Shown: one piece after another, positions 9,681 through 16,834 of the stretch
Numbering within the stretch: the first letter of the stretch is position 1
How the letters are laid out: the number at the start of each line of letters is the position of its first letter
Assembly (NCBI RefSeq): GCF_031846445.1
Contig: NZ_JAVRHR010000002.1
Coordinates: forward strand, 997,144 to 1,061,143
DNA from: Croceitalea rosinachiae
GTDB taxonomy: Bacteria; Bacteroidota; Bacteroidia; Flavobacteriales; Flavobacteriaceae
Direction: 5' to 3'
Length of the DNA: 64,000 bases
Position numbers and translations under genes: made by a program
Notes under the pieces: model-generated
Database searches by the model: none
What the model was told of the DNA's origin: nothing
What the model saw: only the letters and a program-made list of their open reading frames with translations

Positions 9681-11347
9681 GAAAAAAGGTCATTCTAAGT
9701 TTGTTTAAAGGATTAGGATTCTTGATAGCTACCAACATTCTGGCTAGTTTTATTTATGCTCGCTTTGATTTGACTGAAGACAAAAGATATACCCTTTCAG
9801 AAGAAGCTATTTCTACTATTGAAAAATTTAATTCCCCCGTAATCATTGATGTTCTACTAGAAGGGAATTTACCTGCTGAGTTTGCCAAACTTAAAACTGA
9901 AACGATTCTGCTTTTGGAGCAGTTTCAATCGAAGAACGACATCATCCAATTTAACTTCATTAACCCTTTAAAAGATGTTGAAAATCAACAACAGACCATT
10001 GCAGAATTACAGCAATTAGGTTTAATCCCTGCCAATGTAACTATTGAAGAAGATGGAAAAGTATCAAATGAATTGGTATTTCCATGGGCCATGGTGAATT
10101 ATGACAATACTACAGTAAAAGTTCCACTATTAAAGAACAAATTAGGTGCTACCTCCGAAGATCGCATCAACAATTCGGTTCAGCAATTGGAATATGCTTT
10201 TGCAGATGCCTTTACCAAATTGGCAATCGAAGAAAAGAAGCGTGTAGCTGTTATTAAAGGCAATGGTGAGCTTGATGATATTTTTTTGGCCGATTACTTA
10301 ACCTCTATTCGTGATTACTACAATATCGGTGCGATTACTTTAGATTCTGTTAGTAGTAATCCGCAAAATGTTTTAGACCAACTAAATAATTTTGACTTGG
10401 CATTAATTGCAAAACCAACAGAACCTTTTAGTGATCAAGAAAAATTCATTCTAGATCAGTATATTATAAATGGCGGAAAGTCTATTTGGCTTATAGACCA
10501 AGTTGGCATTGAACTTGACAGCCTTTTTAATAAAGACGGAAGTGCCATAGCACTTCGCAGAGATTTAAATTTAGATGATTTTTTCTTTAAATATGGTGTT
10601 CGAGTCAATCCCGTTTTGATCAATGATCTATACAACACCCCTATTGTATTGGCATCAGGTGAAGCCAACGACTCACAGTACAATCCACTACCATGGATTT
10701 ATCATCCAATGGTTTTCTCAAAAAATGACCATCCTATCAACACCAATATTGAAGCATCACGATTACAATTTGCAAATTCCATTGATACCATAACCAATCA
10801 AAATGATAAAACGATTTTACTACGTTCTTCTCCCTTGTCAAAATCTGATGGTGTACCAAAGCAAATCAGTCTTTCTATGTTAAACGTTCAACCAAAAAAA
10901 GAATCTTATTTAAAAAAAGGAAATCTTCCGTTAGCTGTATTGATTGAAGGAGAGTTCATTTCAGCTTTTGCCAATAGGGTCAAGCCAGTTAAACTGAAAA
11001 ATGCACTAAAAAAAGGTGGTGAAAACCAAATGTTGGTTGTAGCTGATGGCGATATTATCAAAAATCAAATTAGAAATAATAGACCACTTGCATTGGGATA
11101 TGACAAGTGGACCAATAATACTTATGGTAACAAAGAATTCTTGGTCAATAGCATCAATTACCTTCTTGATGATACGGGACTTATAAACATTCGAAACAAA
11201 AAAGTGACCATTCCACTTTTAGATATCCAAAAAATCAAGAATCAAAAATCAAAATGGCAACTGATAAACATTGGTGTTCCAGTGACTATCACATTACTCT
11301 TGGGGCTTATGTTCAATTTCTTCCGCAAAAAGAAATTTGGTCTTTAG
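9677..11347 (+). CDS. gldG: Gliding motility ABC transporter substrate-binding GldG
   Basis: This 556-residue protein is anchored by an N-terminal helix (about 10-28) and a C-terminal helix (about 525-548), with a large periplasmic region between. This matches GldG, the auxiliary component of the GldA/GldF/GldG transporter. Recognisable segments include ARFDLTEDKRYTLSEEA just after the first helix, and SIWLIDQVG in the ABC-type substrate-binding-like domain. The ATG overlaps the gldF stop. dnaN follows after a 120-base gap with its own promoter. Confidence 0.94.
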   Translation: MRKKVILSLFKGLGFLIATNILASFIYARFDLTEDKRYTLSEEAISTIEKFNSPVIIDVLLEGNLPAEFAKLKTETILLLEQFQSKNDIIQFNFINPLKDVENQQQTIAELQQLGLIPANVTIEEDGKVSNELVFPWAMVNYDNTTVKVPLLKNKLGATSEDRINNSVQQLEYAFADAFTKLAIEEKKRVAVIKGNGELDDIFLADYLTSIRDYYNIGAITLDSVSSNPQNVLDQLNNFDLALIAKPTEPFSDQEKFILDQYIINGGKSIWLIDQVGIELDSLFNKDGSAIALRRDLNLDDFFFKYGVRVNPVLINDLYNTPIVLASGEANDSQYNPLPWIYHPMVFSKNDHPINTNIEASRLQFANSIDTITNQNDKTILLRSSPLSKSDGVPKQISLSMLNVQPKKESYLKKGNLPLAVLIEGEFISAFANRVKPVKLKNALKKGGENQMLVVADGDIIKNQIRNNRPLALGYDKWTNNTYGNKEFLVNSINYLLDDTGLINIRNKKVTIPLLDIQKIKNQKSKWQLINIGVPVTITLLLGLMFNFFRKKKFGL

Positions 11348-11386
11348 ATGTTGATAAAATTGTTTTAGAAGAAGACAGTTTTAAAA

Positions 11387-11394
11387 TATCTTTG
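11387..11394 (+). promoter_or_regulatory. Putative -7 box TATCTTTG for dnaN
   Basis: TATCTTTG exactly fits the Bacteroidota -7 consensus TAnnTTTG and lies about 75 bases upstream of the dnaN ATG in the gldG-dnaN gap. A clear -33 TTTG box at ideal spacing is not seen. Confidence 0.4.
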
Positions 11395-11467
11395 TTTTCA
11401 CTGGTTTAGAAAGCTATATCTTCATTTATTGGCTTTAAACCAACAAAGAACCATGTAAATTGACAAA

Positions 11468-12586
11468 ATGAAATTTATTGTATCAAGCACCTATTTATTA
11501 AAACAACTTCAAGTTTTAGGCGGAGTAATCAATAGCAGTAATACACTGCCCATATTAGATAATTTTCTTTTTGATTTAAGTAAATCCAAATTGACAGTTT
11601 CTGCATCAGATTTAGAAACTACTATGAGTTCTGTCCTTAAAGTGGATTCAGAATCAGAAGGAGCCATTGCGGTGCCTGCCAGATTACTTTTAGATACTTT
11701 AAAGACATTTCCAGAGCAACCTCTTACTTTTATTGTTGAAAACAATAATATTATTGAAATTAGTTCAAACCATGGTAAATATGCATTGGCTTACGCTGAT
11801 GGTGCAGAATTTCCAAAAGCTGTAGAACTCTCAAATCCAAGCTCTACCGACATAATGGGCGATATTTTGGCAACAGCAATCAATAAAACTATTTTTGCCG
11901 CTGGTAATGACGATTTAAGACCTGTGATGAGTGGTGTCTTTTTTCAGTTTTCATCAGAGAATTTGACCTTTGTTGCAACAGATGCACACAAGTTGGTAAA
12001 ATACCAACGAAATGATGTTCAGGCGACGGAAGTAGCAGAGTTTATTATGCCTAAAAAGCCTTTGAATCTGCTAAAAGGAATTTTAGCGGGCTCAGAATCT
12101 GAAGTTAAAATTGAATATAACGAGAGTAATGCTAAATTTACTTTTGATGACACTGAACTTATTTGTCGATTGATAGATGGAAAGTACCCGAATTATGAAG
12201 CTGTGATTCCAAAAGAAAATCCGAACCAGCTCTCAATTTCAAGAAATCAACTTTTAAGCTCGGTACGAAGAGTATCTATTTTTTCTAATAAAACGACGCA
12301 CCAGATTCGGCTTAAAATTGCAGGTGCTGAATTAAATATTTCAGCTGAAGATGTTGATTATAGCAATAAAGCTGAAGAACGTTTGTCATGCGCCTATCAA
12401 GGTGACGATATGCAGATTGGTTTCAATTCTAGATTTCTGGTTGAAATGTTGAACAACTTATCTTCTGATGAAGTTTCATTAGAAATGAGCTTGCCCAATC
12501 GTGCGGGAATATTGACCCCAGCTGACGGACTTGATGAAGGAGAACAAGTGACCATGTTAGTTATGCCAGTAATGCTCAACAGTTAA
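11468..12586 (+). CDS. dnaN: DNA polymerase III subunit beta (sliding clamp)
   Basis: The beta clamp is 372 residues, the normal length, with three repeated clamp domains. It begins MKFIVSSTYLLKQLQVLGGV and ends in VTMLVMPVMLNS, which matches the C-terminal PMR-like tail position. FVATDAHKLVKYQR and LICRLIDGKYPNYEAVIP are conserved clamp segments. It forms the DNA-encircling ring that tethers the replicative polymerase. A strong hairpin terminator follows the gene. It is not next to dnaA here, as is common in Bacteroidota. Confidence 0.97.
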   Translation: MKFIVSSTYLLKQLQVLGGVINSSNTLPILDNFLFDLSKSKLTVSASDLETTMSSVLKVDSESEGAIAVPARLLLDTLKTFPEQPLTFIVENNNIIEISSNHGKYALAYADGAEFPKAVELSNPSSTDIMGDILATAINKTIFAAGNDDLRPVMSGVFFQFSSENLTFVATDAHKLVKYQRNDVQATEVAEFIMPKKPLNLLKGILAGSESEVKIEYNESNAKFTFDDTELICRLIDGKYPNYEAVIPKENPNQLSISRNQLLSSVRRVSIFSNKTTHQIRLKIAGAELNISAEDVDYSNKAEERLSCAYQGDDMQIGFNSRFLVEMLNNLSSDEVSLEMSLPNRAGILTPADGLDEGEQVTMLVMPVMLNS

Positions 12587-12610
12587 ACAAACCAACCCAT
12601 TATATTGAAA

Positions 12611-12639
12611 AGGTAGTGTCTAATAACACTACCTTTTTT
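12611..12639 (+). terminator. Rho-independent terminator after dnaN
   Basis: A perfect 9-base stem AGGTAGTGT / ACACTACCT with a 6-base loop is followed by a run of T. It begins 25 bases after the dnaN stop. It also abuts the stop codon of the convergent DUF4870 gene. Confidence 0.85.
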
Positions 12640-13000
12640 ATTTTATAAACTTAATAGTTAAAAAATATGAAGGTGATTCTCCATTTGCAGCTTTAACAGC
12701 ATTCACTATTGGTAAAACAAACCCTAATATTCCCACTCCAATTAAAGTTAAAATTCCCAATCCTAATAATAATATTGCAGGAATACTCAAAACAATATAA
12801 AGGAGCATGCTTAATTGAAAGTTAATGATAGATCTGCCATGCTCAGCCATACCGGTAACATTATTCTTTGAGCTCAGCCATATTATTAATGGCACTAGAA
12901 ACCCGCCAAAACCAGTTACATAATGTAATAACTGTGTCAAATGGGTTATAGATACTAGTGTGTTGTCTTTTCTTAAAACATTTTGATTTACTACTTCCAT
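12638..13000 (-). CDS. DUF4870 membrane protein
   Basis: This 120-residue protein has the DUF4870 layout: a first hydrophobic segment, the conserved AEHGRSIINFQLSMLLY, two further hydrophobic segments, and a C-terminal AANGESPSYFLTIKFIK. The role of these small membrane proteins is not known. I chose the ATG at 13000, which has an A-rich leader; an upstream in-frame ATG at 13036 would add 12 residues. The gene is divergent from mnmE and convergent with dnaN. Confidence 0.82.
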   Translation of the reverse strand: MEVVNQNVLRKDNTLVSITHLTQLLHYVTGFGGFLVPLIIWLSSKNNVTGMAEHGRSIINFQLSMLLYIVLSIPAILLLGLGILTLIGVGILGFVLPIVNAVKAANGESPSYFLTIKFIK

Positions 13001-13071
13001 TTTTGATTGATTTAATGATGTATTTATTGGTAGCATTTTTTACAAAAATGTTACAACCACAGTCTAATTCG

Positions 13072-13079
13072 TATTTTTG
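13072..13079 (+). promoter_or_regulatory. Putative -7 box TATTTTTG close to mnmE start
   Basis: TATTTTTG fits the TAnnTTTG consensus and ends only four bases before the mnmE ATG at 13084. If it is used, the mRNA would be leaderless or nearly so. Confidence 0.4.
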
Positions 13080-13083
13080 CCAT

Positions 13084-14454
13084 ATGTCATACAATGATAA
13101 CATCATAGCTCTTGCAAGCCCCTCTGGTACTGGAGCAATTGCGGTAATTCGTATATCTGGAAAAGATGCTATCAGCATAGTTTCGAAAAAATTTCAATCC
13201 GTTCGAAATAAGAAACTTGAAAATCAAAAAACGCATACAATTCACTTAGGGCACATAGTTGATGAAGGTAAAATCATTGATAAGGTTTTGGTATCTATAT
13301 TCAAAGATCCTAATTCTTATACAGGTGAGAATGTAGCTGAAATATCTTGTCACGGGTCGCCCTATATTCAACAACAAATCGTTCAGCTTTTTTTACGCAA
13401 TGGATGTAGGTCTGCAAAAGCTGGGGAATTTACCCTTAGGGCATTTTTAAATGGTAAAATGGATTTAAGCCAGGCTGAAGCCGTGGCCGATTTGATCGCA
13501 AGTGACAGTGAAGCAGCACATCAAATTGCAATGCAACAAATGCGCGGTGGCTTTAGTAATGAGATTGCTCATCTGAGACAAGAATTATTGGACTTTGCAT
13601 CATTGATTGAATTAGAGCTGGACTTCTCTCAAGAAGATGTAGAATTTGCCGATAGAGCCCAATTTAAAGAGCTCCTAAGTAAAATAACAGAGCTATTAAA
13701 AAAGCTAATTGATTCCTTTGCCCTCGGCAATGTTATCAAAAATGGAATACCCGTTGCTATTGTTGGTGAACCAAATGTTGGTAAATCAACTTTATTGAAC
13801 ACCTTGCTAAACGAAGAACGCGCTATTGTAAGTGATATTCCTGGTACCACACGTGACACTGTTGAAGATCAAATATCAATCGGTGGAATCAATTTTAGAT
13901 TTATTGATACTGCTGGAATACGCGAAACCCATAATAAGGTAGAACAAATAGGAATAGCCAAAGCCTTTGAAAAAATAGAACAAGCTCGATTGGTTATTTA
14001 TCTTATTGAAGCCTCAAAAGATAAAAAAGAAGACATAAAAAGGTTGGAACAAGAATATTCGGATAAGAAAATAGTATTAATCGCCAATAAAGTTGATGAA
14101 GCAAATGCAGAAAATTTGCTAAGACTAAAAAATGATTTTCCTTCAATTCAACTAATTTCTGCAAAAACAGGAAAGGGCGTAGAAGATTTAAAACAAAAAT
14201 TACTCAAACTTTCAAATGCGGGTGAATTGGGCAAAAATGATACTATAGTAACTAATAACCGTCATTATGACGCGTTGCTCAAAGCCTTAGAATCAATTCA
14301 GAAAGTAAAAGAAAGCATGGAAATAGAGCTTTCGAGCGATTTAATGACCATTGATATTAGAGAAGCGCTGTTCCACCTTGGTGAGATAACAGGTAATGTA
14401 ACAACTGACGACTTACTAGGAAATATATTCTCTAATTTCTGTATCGGGAAGTAA
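13084..14454 (+). CDS. mnmE: tRNA uridine-5-carboxymethylaminomethyl synthase GTPase MnmE
   Basis: This 456-residue GTPase acts with MnmG to modify the wobble uridine (U34) of certain tRNAs. The N-terminal tetrahydrofolate-binding domain opens with IIALASPSGTGAIAVIRISG. The G domain is inserted in the helical domain, with Walker A GEPNVGKST (about residue 227), switch sequence PGTTRD, DTAG and NKVD. The C-terminus ends in FCIGK, which carries the conserved CxGK cysteine. I place the start at the ATG of MSYNDNI. An in-frame reading further upstream, back to 12958, runs through the promoter and has no family similarity. Confidence 0.97.
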   Translation: MSYNDNIIALASPSGTGAIAVIRISGKDAISIVSKKFQSVRNKKLENQKTHTIHLGHIVDEGKIIDKVLVSIFKDPNSYTGENVAEISCHGSPYIQQQIVQLFLRNGCRSAKAGEFTLRAFLNGKMDLSQAEAVADLIASDSEAAHQIAMQQMRGGFSNEIAHLRQELLDFASLIELELDFSQEDVEFADRAQFKELLSKITELLKKLIDSFALGNVIKNGIPVAIVGEPNVGKSTLLNTLLNEERAIVSDIPGTTRDTVEDQISIGGINFRFIDTAGIRETHNKVEQIGIAKAFEKIEQARLVIYLIEASKDKKEDIKRLEQEYSDKKIVLIANKVDEANAENLLRLKNDFPSIQLISAKTGKGVEDLKQKLLKLSNAGELGKNDTIVTNNRHYDALLKALESIQKVKESMEIELSSDLMTIDIREALFHLGEITGNVTTDDLLGNIFSNFCIGK

Positions 14455-14551
14455 ATAAGTTTATTTTTTTATTTCTTATAAGGAGTTCGGCACTTTGAGC
14501 GATTTATGGAGGAAAACCCAGAGGCAGGTGCGCTTTACGAAGAATGGCGCG

Positions 14552-14676
14552 ACCCCACAGGCAAAAAGTAGTTTGCGCCCTACGGAATTTCTTTTTACCC
14601 GCCTCTGGCGGGCTTCTCGCTTATCTTCCCGAACGCGGAAGAAATTCCACAGGAGCCATGCGCAAAGTTTTGGGGT
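14552..14676. repeat. Nested palindromic element (candidate interspersed repeat)
   Basis: A 125-base stretch, markedly richer in G+C than its surroundings, holds four nested inverted pairs. ACCCCA (14552) pairs with TGGGGT (14671). TTTGCGC (14572) pairs with GCGCAAA (14660). GGAATTTCTT (14584) pairs with AAGAAATTCC (14639). The central hairpin is CCCGCC-TCT-GGCGGG (14598-14612). It could fold as one long imperfect cruciform in single-stranded DNA or RNA. It lies between mnmE and parD. I have the impression that such elements are dispersed in related genomes, but no second copy is in this window. Confidence 0.6.
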
Positions 14677-14718
14677 AAGATTTGGGAATCAAATAGAATA
14701 ACATTAATAATGTCCAAA

Positions 14719-14753
14719 TTTGCTATATATAGATAAATAGAGTATCTTTATCT
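14719..14753 (+). promoter_or_regulatory. parDE promoter with overlapping operator
   Basis: TTTG (14719-14722) and TATCTTTA (14743-14750) are spaced 20 bases apart, close to the Bacteroidota -33/-7 promoter pattern. A 7-base inverted repeat AGATAAA (14731-14737) / TTTATCT (14747-14753) spans the -7 box. That is the expected place for autorepression by a ParD-ParE complex. Confidence 0.55.
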
Positions 14754-14769
14754 TCTAAAAACAGATAAA

Positions 14770-15006
14770 ATGAACATAAGTTTCACAAAAACACAAGAAG
14801 AATATATCTCTAAACAGGTTAAATCTGGAGAGTATCAAAACAATAGCGAGGTAATAAGAGATGCACTTCGATTGCATCAAATTTATCGCGATAAGGTGAT
14901 TGCAGACTTAAGGGCAGAGATTGAAAAAGGTTTAAATAGTGGTATTAGCATAAGGTCAGTGAAAGACATTATCGAGGCCAAGCGTAAATCTAGGAAAACC
15001 GCTTGA
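14770..15006 (+). CDS. parD: ParD-type antitoxin
   Basis: This 78-residue protein looks like a ParD antitoxin. It has an N-terminal ribbon-helix-helix DNA-binding segment, MNISFTKTQEEYISKQVKSG, followed by YQNNSEVIRDALRLH. A charged C-terminal tail would wrap the toxin. ParD neutralises ParE and represses its own promoter. Its TGA stop shares its last base with the ATG of the next gene (15006), the usual translational coupling in toxin-antitoxin pairs. Confidence 0.92.
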   Translation: MNISFTKTQEEYISKQVKSGEYQNNSEVIRDALRLHQIYRDKVIADLRAEIEKGLNSGISIRSVKDIIEAKRKSRKTA

Positions 15007-15314
15007 TGGGAAACGACAAACTTAAATCCTTTCTATTATCCAATGATGCCGATGCGGATTTAGATGAAATCTTTGACTATACAGAAACTGAACATGGTTT
15101 TAATCAAGCTGTTAAATACTTATCAGATTTGGATAACTTGTTTGAGCGGTTGGTCAAAAATCCCAATCTCGGAAAAGAGCGAAAGGAAATAAAGAAAGGC
15201 ATTTATAGTATTGTTGAACAGGAGCATATCATTTTTTATGAAATACATGAAGAGTATATCTTAATTGCAAGGGTCTTACATGGTAGAAGGGATATCCCTA
15301 AATTTATCAAATGA
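15006..15314 (+). CDS. parE: ParE/RelE-family toxin
   Basis: This 102-residue toxin belongs to the RelE/ParE superfamily. Family features are DADADLDEIFDYTETEHG near the N-terminus, NPNLGKERKEIKKGIYSI in the middle, and HIIFYEIHEEYILIARVLHGRRD at the C-terminus. ParE toxins inhibit DNA gyrase, while RelE relatives cleave mRNA; pairing with a ParD antitoxin favours ParE. I start at the ATG overlapping the parD stop; an in-frame TTG one codon earlier is less likely. The gene appears intact. Confidence 0.92.
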   Translation: MGNDKLKSFLLSNDADADLDEIFDYTETEHGFNQAVKYLSDLDNLFERLVKNPNLGKERKEIKKGIYSIVEQEHIIFYEIHEEYILIARVLHGRRDIPKFIK

Positions 15315-15334
15315 CCAAGTTGAAAGTATTTGTT

Positions 15335-15514
15335 ATGAAAACAATCTCTCGAAAACAATACCTATCTGCAACCAGTCGTTTAGAAGAATTAATTAATCTA
15401 GTCGATGACAATACACCTTTGGATAGTCTATTGGCTAAAGAGTTTCTCAGAGTTTCAGACATTATTGAAGAATACGAGAGTATTCACTATCCAATGGAAG
15501 ATTCGAATCAATAG
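15335..15514 (+). CDS. Stand-alone HigA-type N-terminal domain protein
   Basis: This 59-residue protein begins MKTISRKQYLSATSRLEELI and contains RVSDIIEEYESIHYPM. That resembles the N-terminal dimerisation segment of HigA-type antitoxins, which normally continues into an XRE helix-turn-helix. Here the frame stops and the following bases show no helix-turn-helix coding. The ATG at 15335 is chosen because family similarity starts there; an upstream in-frame start at 15311 overlaps the end of parE. It may be a truncated antitoxin, or a small third component of the parDE unit. Confidence 0.6.
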   Translation: MKTISRKQYLSATSRLEELINLVDDNTPLDSLLAKEFLRVSDIIEEYESIHYPMEDSNQ

Positions 15515-15656
15515 GTATGGAAAACAAAAATACTACTAAAAGAAACCAAAGGTTTTCACCTATTTTCCACCTCGAATGCCCCTACCCCACTGTTTATGGA
15601 CGTAGTAAAATATTGCATCGGGGAAATAACCTTTAAAAACTCCGAATCGTAAAGTG

Positions 15657-15664
15657 TATCTTTG
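15657..15664 (+). promoter_or_regulatory. Putative -7 box TATCTTTG for the EPS phosphatase
   Basis: TATCTTTG matches TAnnTTTG exactly and ends 17 bases before the ATG of the CpsB-type phosphatase. It is preceded, 21 bases upstream, by a weak TTTA at the -33 position. Confidence 0.5.
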
Positions 15665-15681
15665 TATTCCAAATTTTATGC

Positions 15682-16437
15682 ATGTTTACTTTTTTTTCAA
15701 AGAAAGAATATCTTGTCGACCACTTATCTGGACTCATTGATATTCATAATCATATACTACCAGGAATTGACGATGGTGCAAAAACAGTAGAAGAATCTAT
15801 TGATTTGATTAAGAGTTTTGGAGAATTTGGAATAAAAGATTTTATCTGCACCCCGCATATTATGAGTGGTTATTACGAGAATACTCCAGAAACCATAAAA
15901 AAATCCTTTATAAAACTTAGAAAGGAGCTTGAAGAGAAGAAGATCGTAAATGCCAATTTAAGCTATGCCGCCGAACACATGATTGATTCAAGTTTTGATG
16001 AGCTTTTGGAAAACAATATGATTATCCCTCTAAATTCAAGTCATATACTTATTGAAATGTCCTATCTACAACCTAGCATCAATTTTGAAGCTTCCATCGG
16101 ACTGATAAAAAATAGAGGGTATTTCCCTATTTTTGCGCATCCTGAACGATATCAATATTTGAATAATGATATTAGAAATTATTATGCCTATAAGCCCTTA
16201 GGTATTAAACTTCAACTTAATTTACTTTCTCTGGGAGGTCATTATGGAAAAGAACCAAAACAAACATCTTTAAAACTCTTGGAAATGGAAAAGTATGATT
16301 TCTTGGGCAGTGATGTGCATAACATTGAACATTTAGATACTCTCAAGGAAATAAAAATCCAACCAAAGGTATTGGATGAAATTTATCGTCTTAAGTCCAA
16401 CAATCAACTTTTTTTCACTGAAAGTAACTCAAACTAA
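15682..16437 (+). CDS. CpsB/CapC-family tyrosine-protein phosphatase
   Basis: This 251-residue PHP-fold, metal-dependent phosphatase dephosphorylates the tyrosine cluster of BY-kinases such as Wzc and so tunes polysaccharide export. Metal-binding motifs are visible: DIHNHILPGIDDGA near residue 20, CTPHIM, an AEH in the middle, FAHPERY, and LGSDVHN near the C-terminus. It is the left-hand gene of the EPS locus. Its stop codon overlaps the decayed 3' end of a convergent wzc remnant. The intact wzc lies at 22972-25356. Confidence 0.92.
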   Translation: MFTFFSKKEYLVDHLSGLIDIHNHILPGIDDGAKTVEESIDLIKSFGEFGIKDFICTPHIMSGYYENTPETIKKSFIKLRKELEEKKIVNANLSYAAEHMIDSSFDELLENNMIIPLNSSHILIEMSYLQPSINFEASIGLIKNRGYFPIFAHPERYQYLNNDIRNYYAYKPLGIKLQLNLLSLGGHYGKEPKQTSLKLLEMEKYDFLGSDVHNIEHLDTLKEIKIQPKVLDEIYRLKSNNQLFFTESNSN

Positions 16438-16680
16438 AAATGATACCTTTTCTTTTTAGGTTTTCCATAGCCATACCCATATTACCCGGCATATCCCAAA
16501 TTTGGGGGCATTTACACTGTTAACAATAAACGACAGACCTTTTAACTTACCTTCTTTTTACATCTGTATAGGAAAACCAATTACATTTGTTTCGGTAGTA
16601 CCTGCCCTAGTTACATAAGGAGTTTGATCTGCATTTTCACTTATCAATACTGGTTTTTTACTCCAAGAATTGGTTTCAAC
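16434..16680 (-). pseudogene. Decayed C-terminal fragment of a second wzc
   Basis: The minus strand encodes a broken version of the last ~80 residues of the Wzc kinase at 22972-25356. Read in two frames it gives LISENADQTPYVTRAGTTET, then a stop codon in place of Gln before KEGKLKGLSFIVNSV. A frameshift follows, then GYAG, another stop, and YGYGYGKPKKKRYHF with its own TAG at 16434-16436. The intact gene has LISGNADQTLYVTRAGITET, KEGKLKGLSFIVNGV and GYGYGTNKKKWYQF at these points. No upstream kinase sequence is recognisable beyond about 16680. It is evidence of a duplicated and decayed wzc. Confidence 0.85.
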
Positions 16681-16772
16681 TTATTTAAAATTGAAAATTA
16701 TTTATTGTAGGAATATTATCTTAAAAGAAGTTACAAGTACATTAAAAATTAATACAAAAAAGTTCGGGCCCT

Positions 16773-16798
16773 AAAAAAGTCCAACCCTGGTCTTTTTT
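16773..16798 (-). terminator. Possible terminator after the lyase gene
   Basis: On the minus strand, AAAAAAGACC, a 6-base loop and GGACTTTTTT form a stem with one internal mismatch and a T-run. It starts about 37 bases after the lyase stop codon. The rest of 16681-16834 shows no gene. Confidence 0.45.
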
Positions 16799-16834
16799 AA
16801 TTAGTACACTTGCCTAGCTAGTGTCTTTTTATTA

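Noticed and set aside
12958..13083. N-terminal extension of the MnmE reading frame
   Set aside because: The extra 42 residues run through the promoter region and the divergent gene's start; MnmE similarity begins exactly at the ATG at 13084.
14552..14676. Integron attC site or group II intron end
   Set aside because: No GTTRRRY/RYYYAAC core boxes, integrase or reverse transcriptase gene is present; only the palindromic form is shared.
14495..14701. 68-codon frame through the palindromic element
   Set aside because: It lies inside the nested inverted repeats, shows no family similarity and is best explained by the G+C-rich palindrome.
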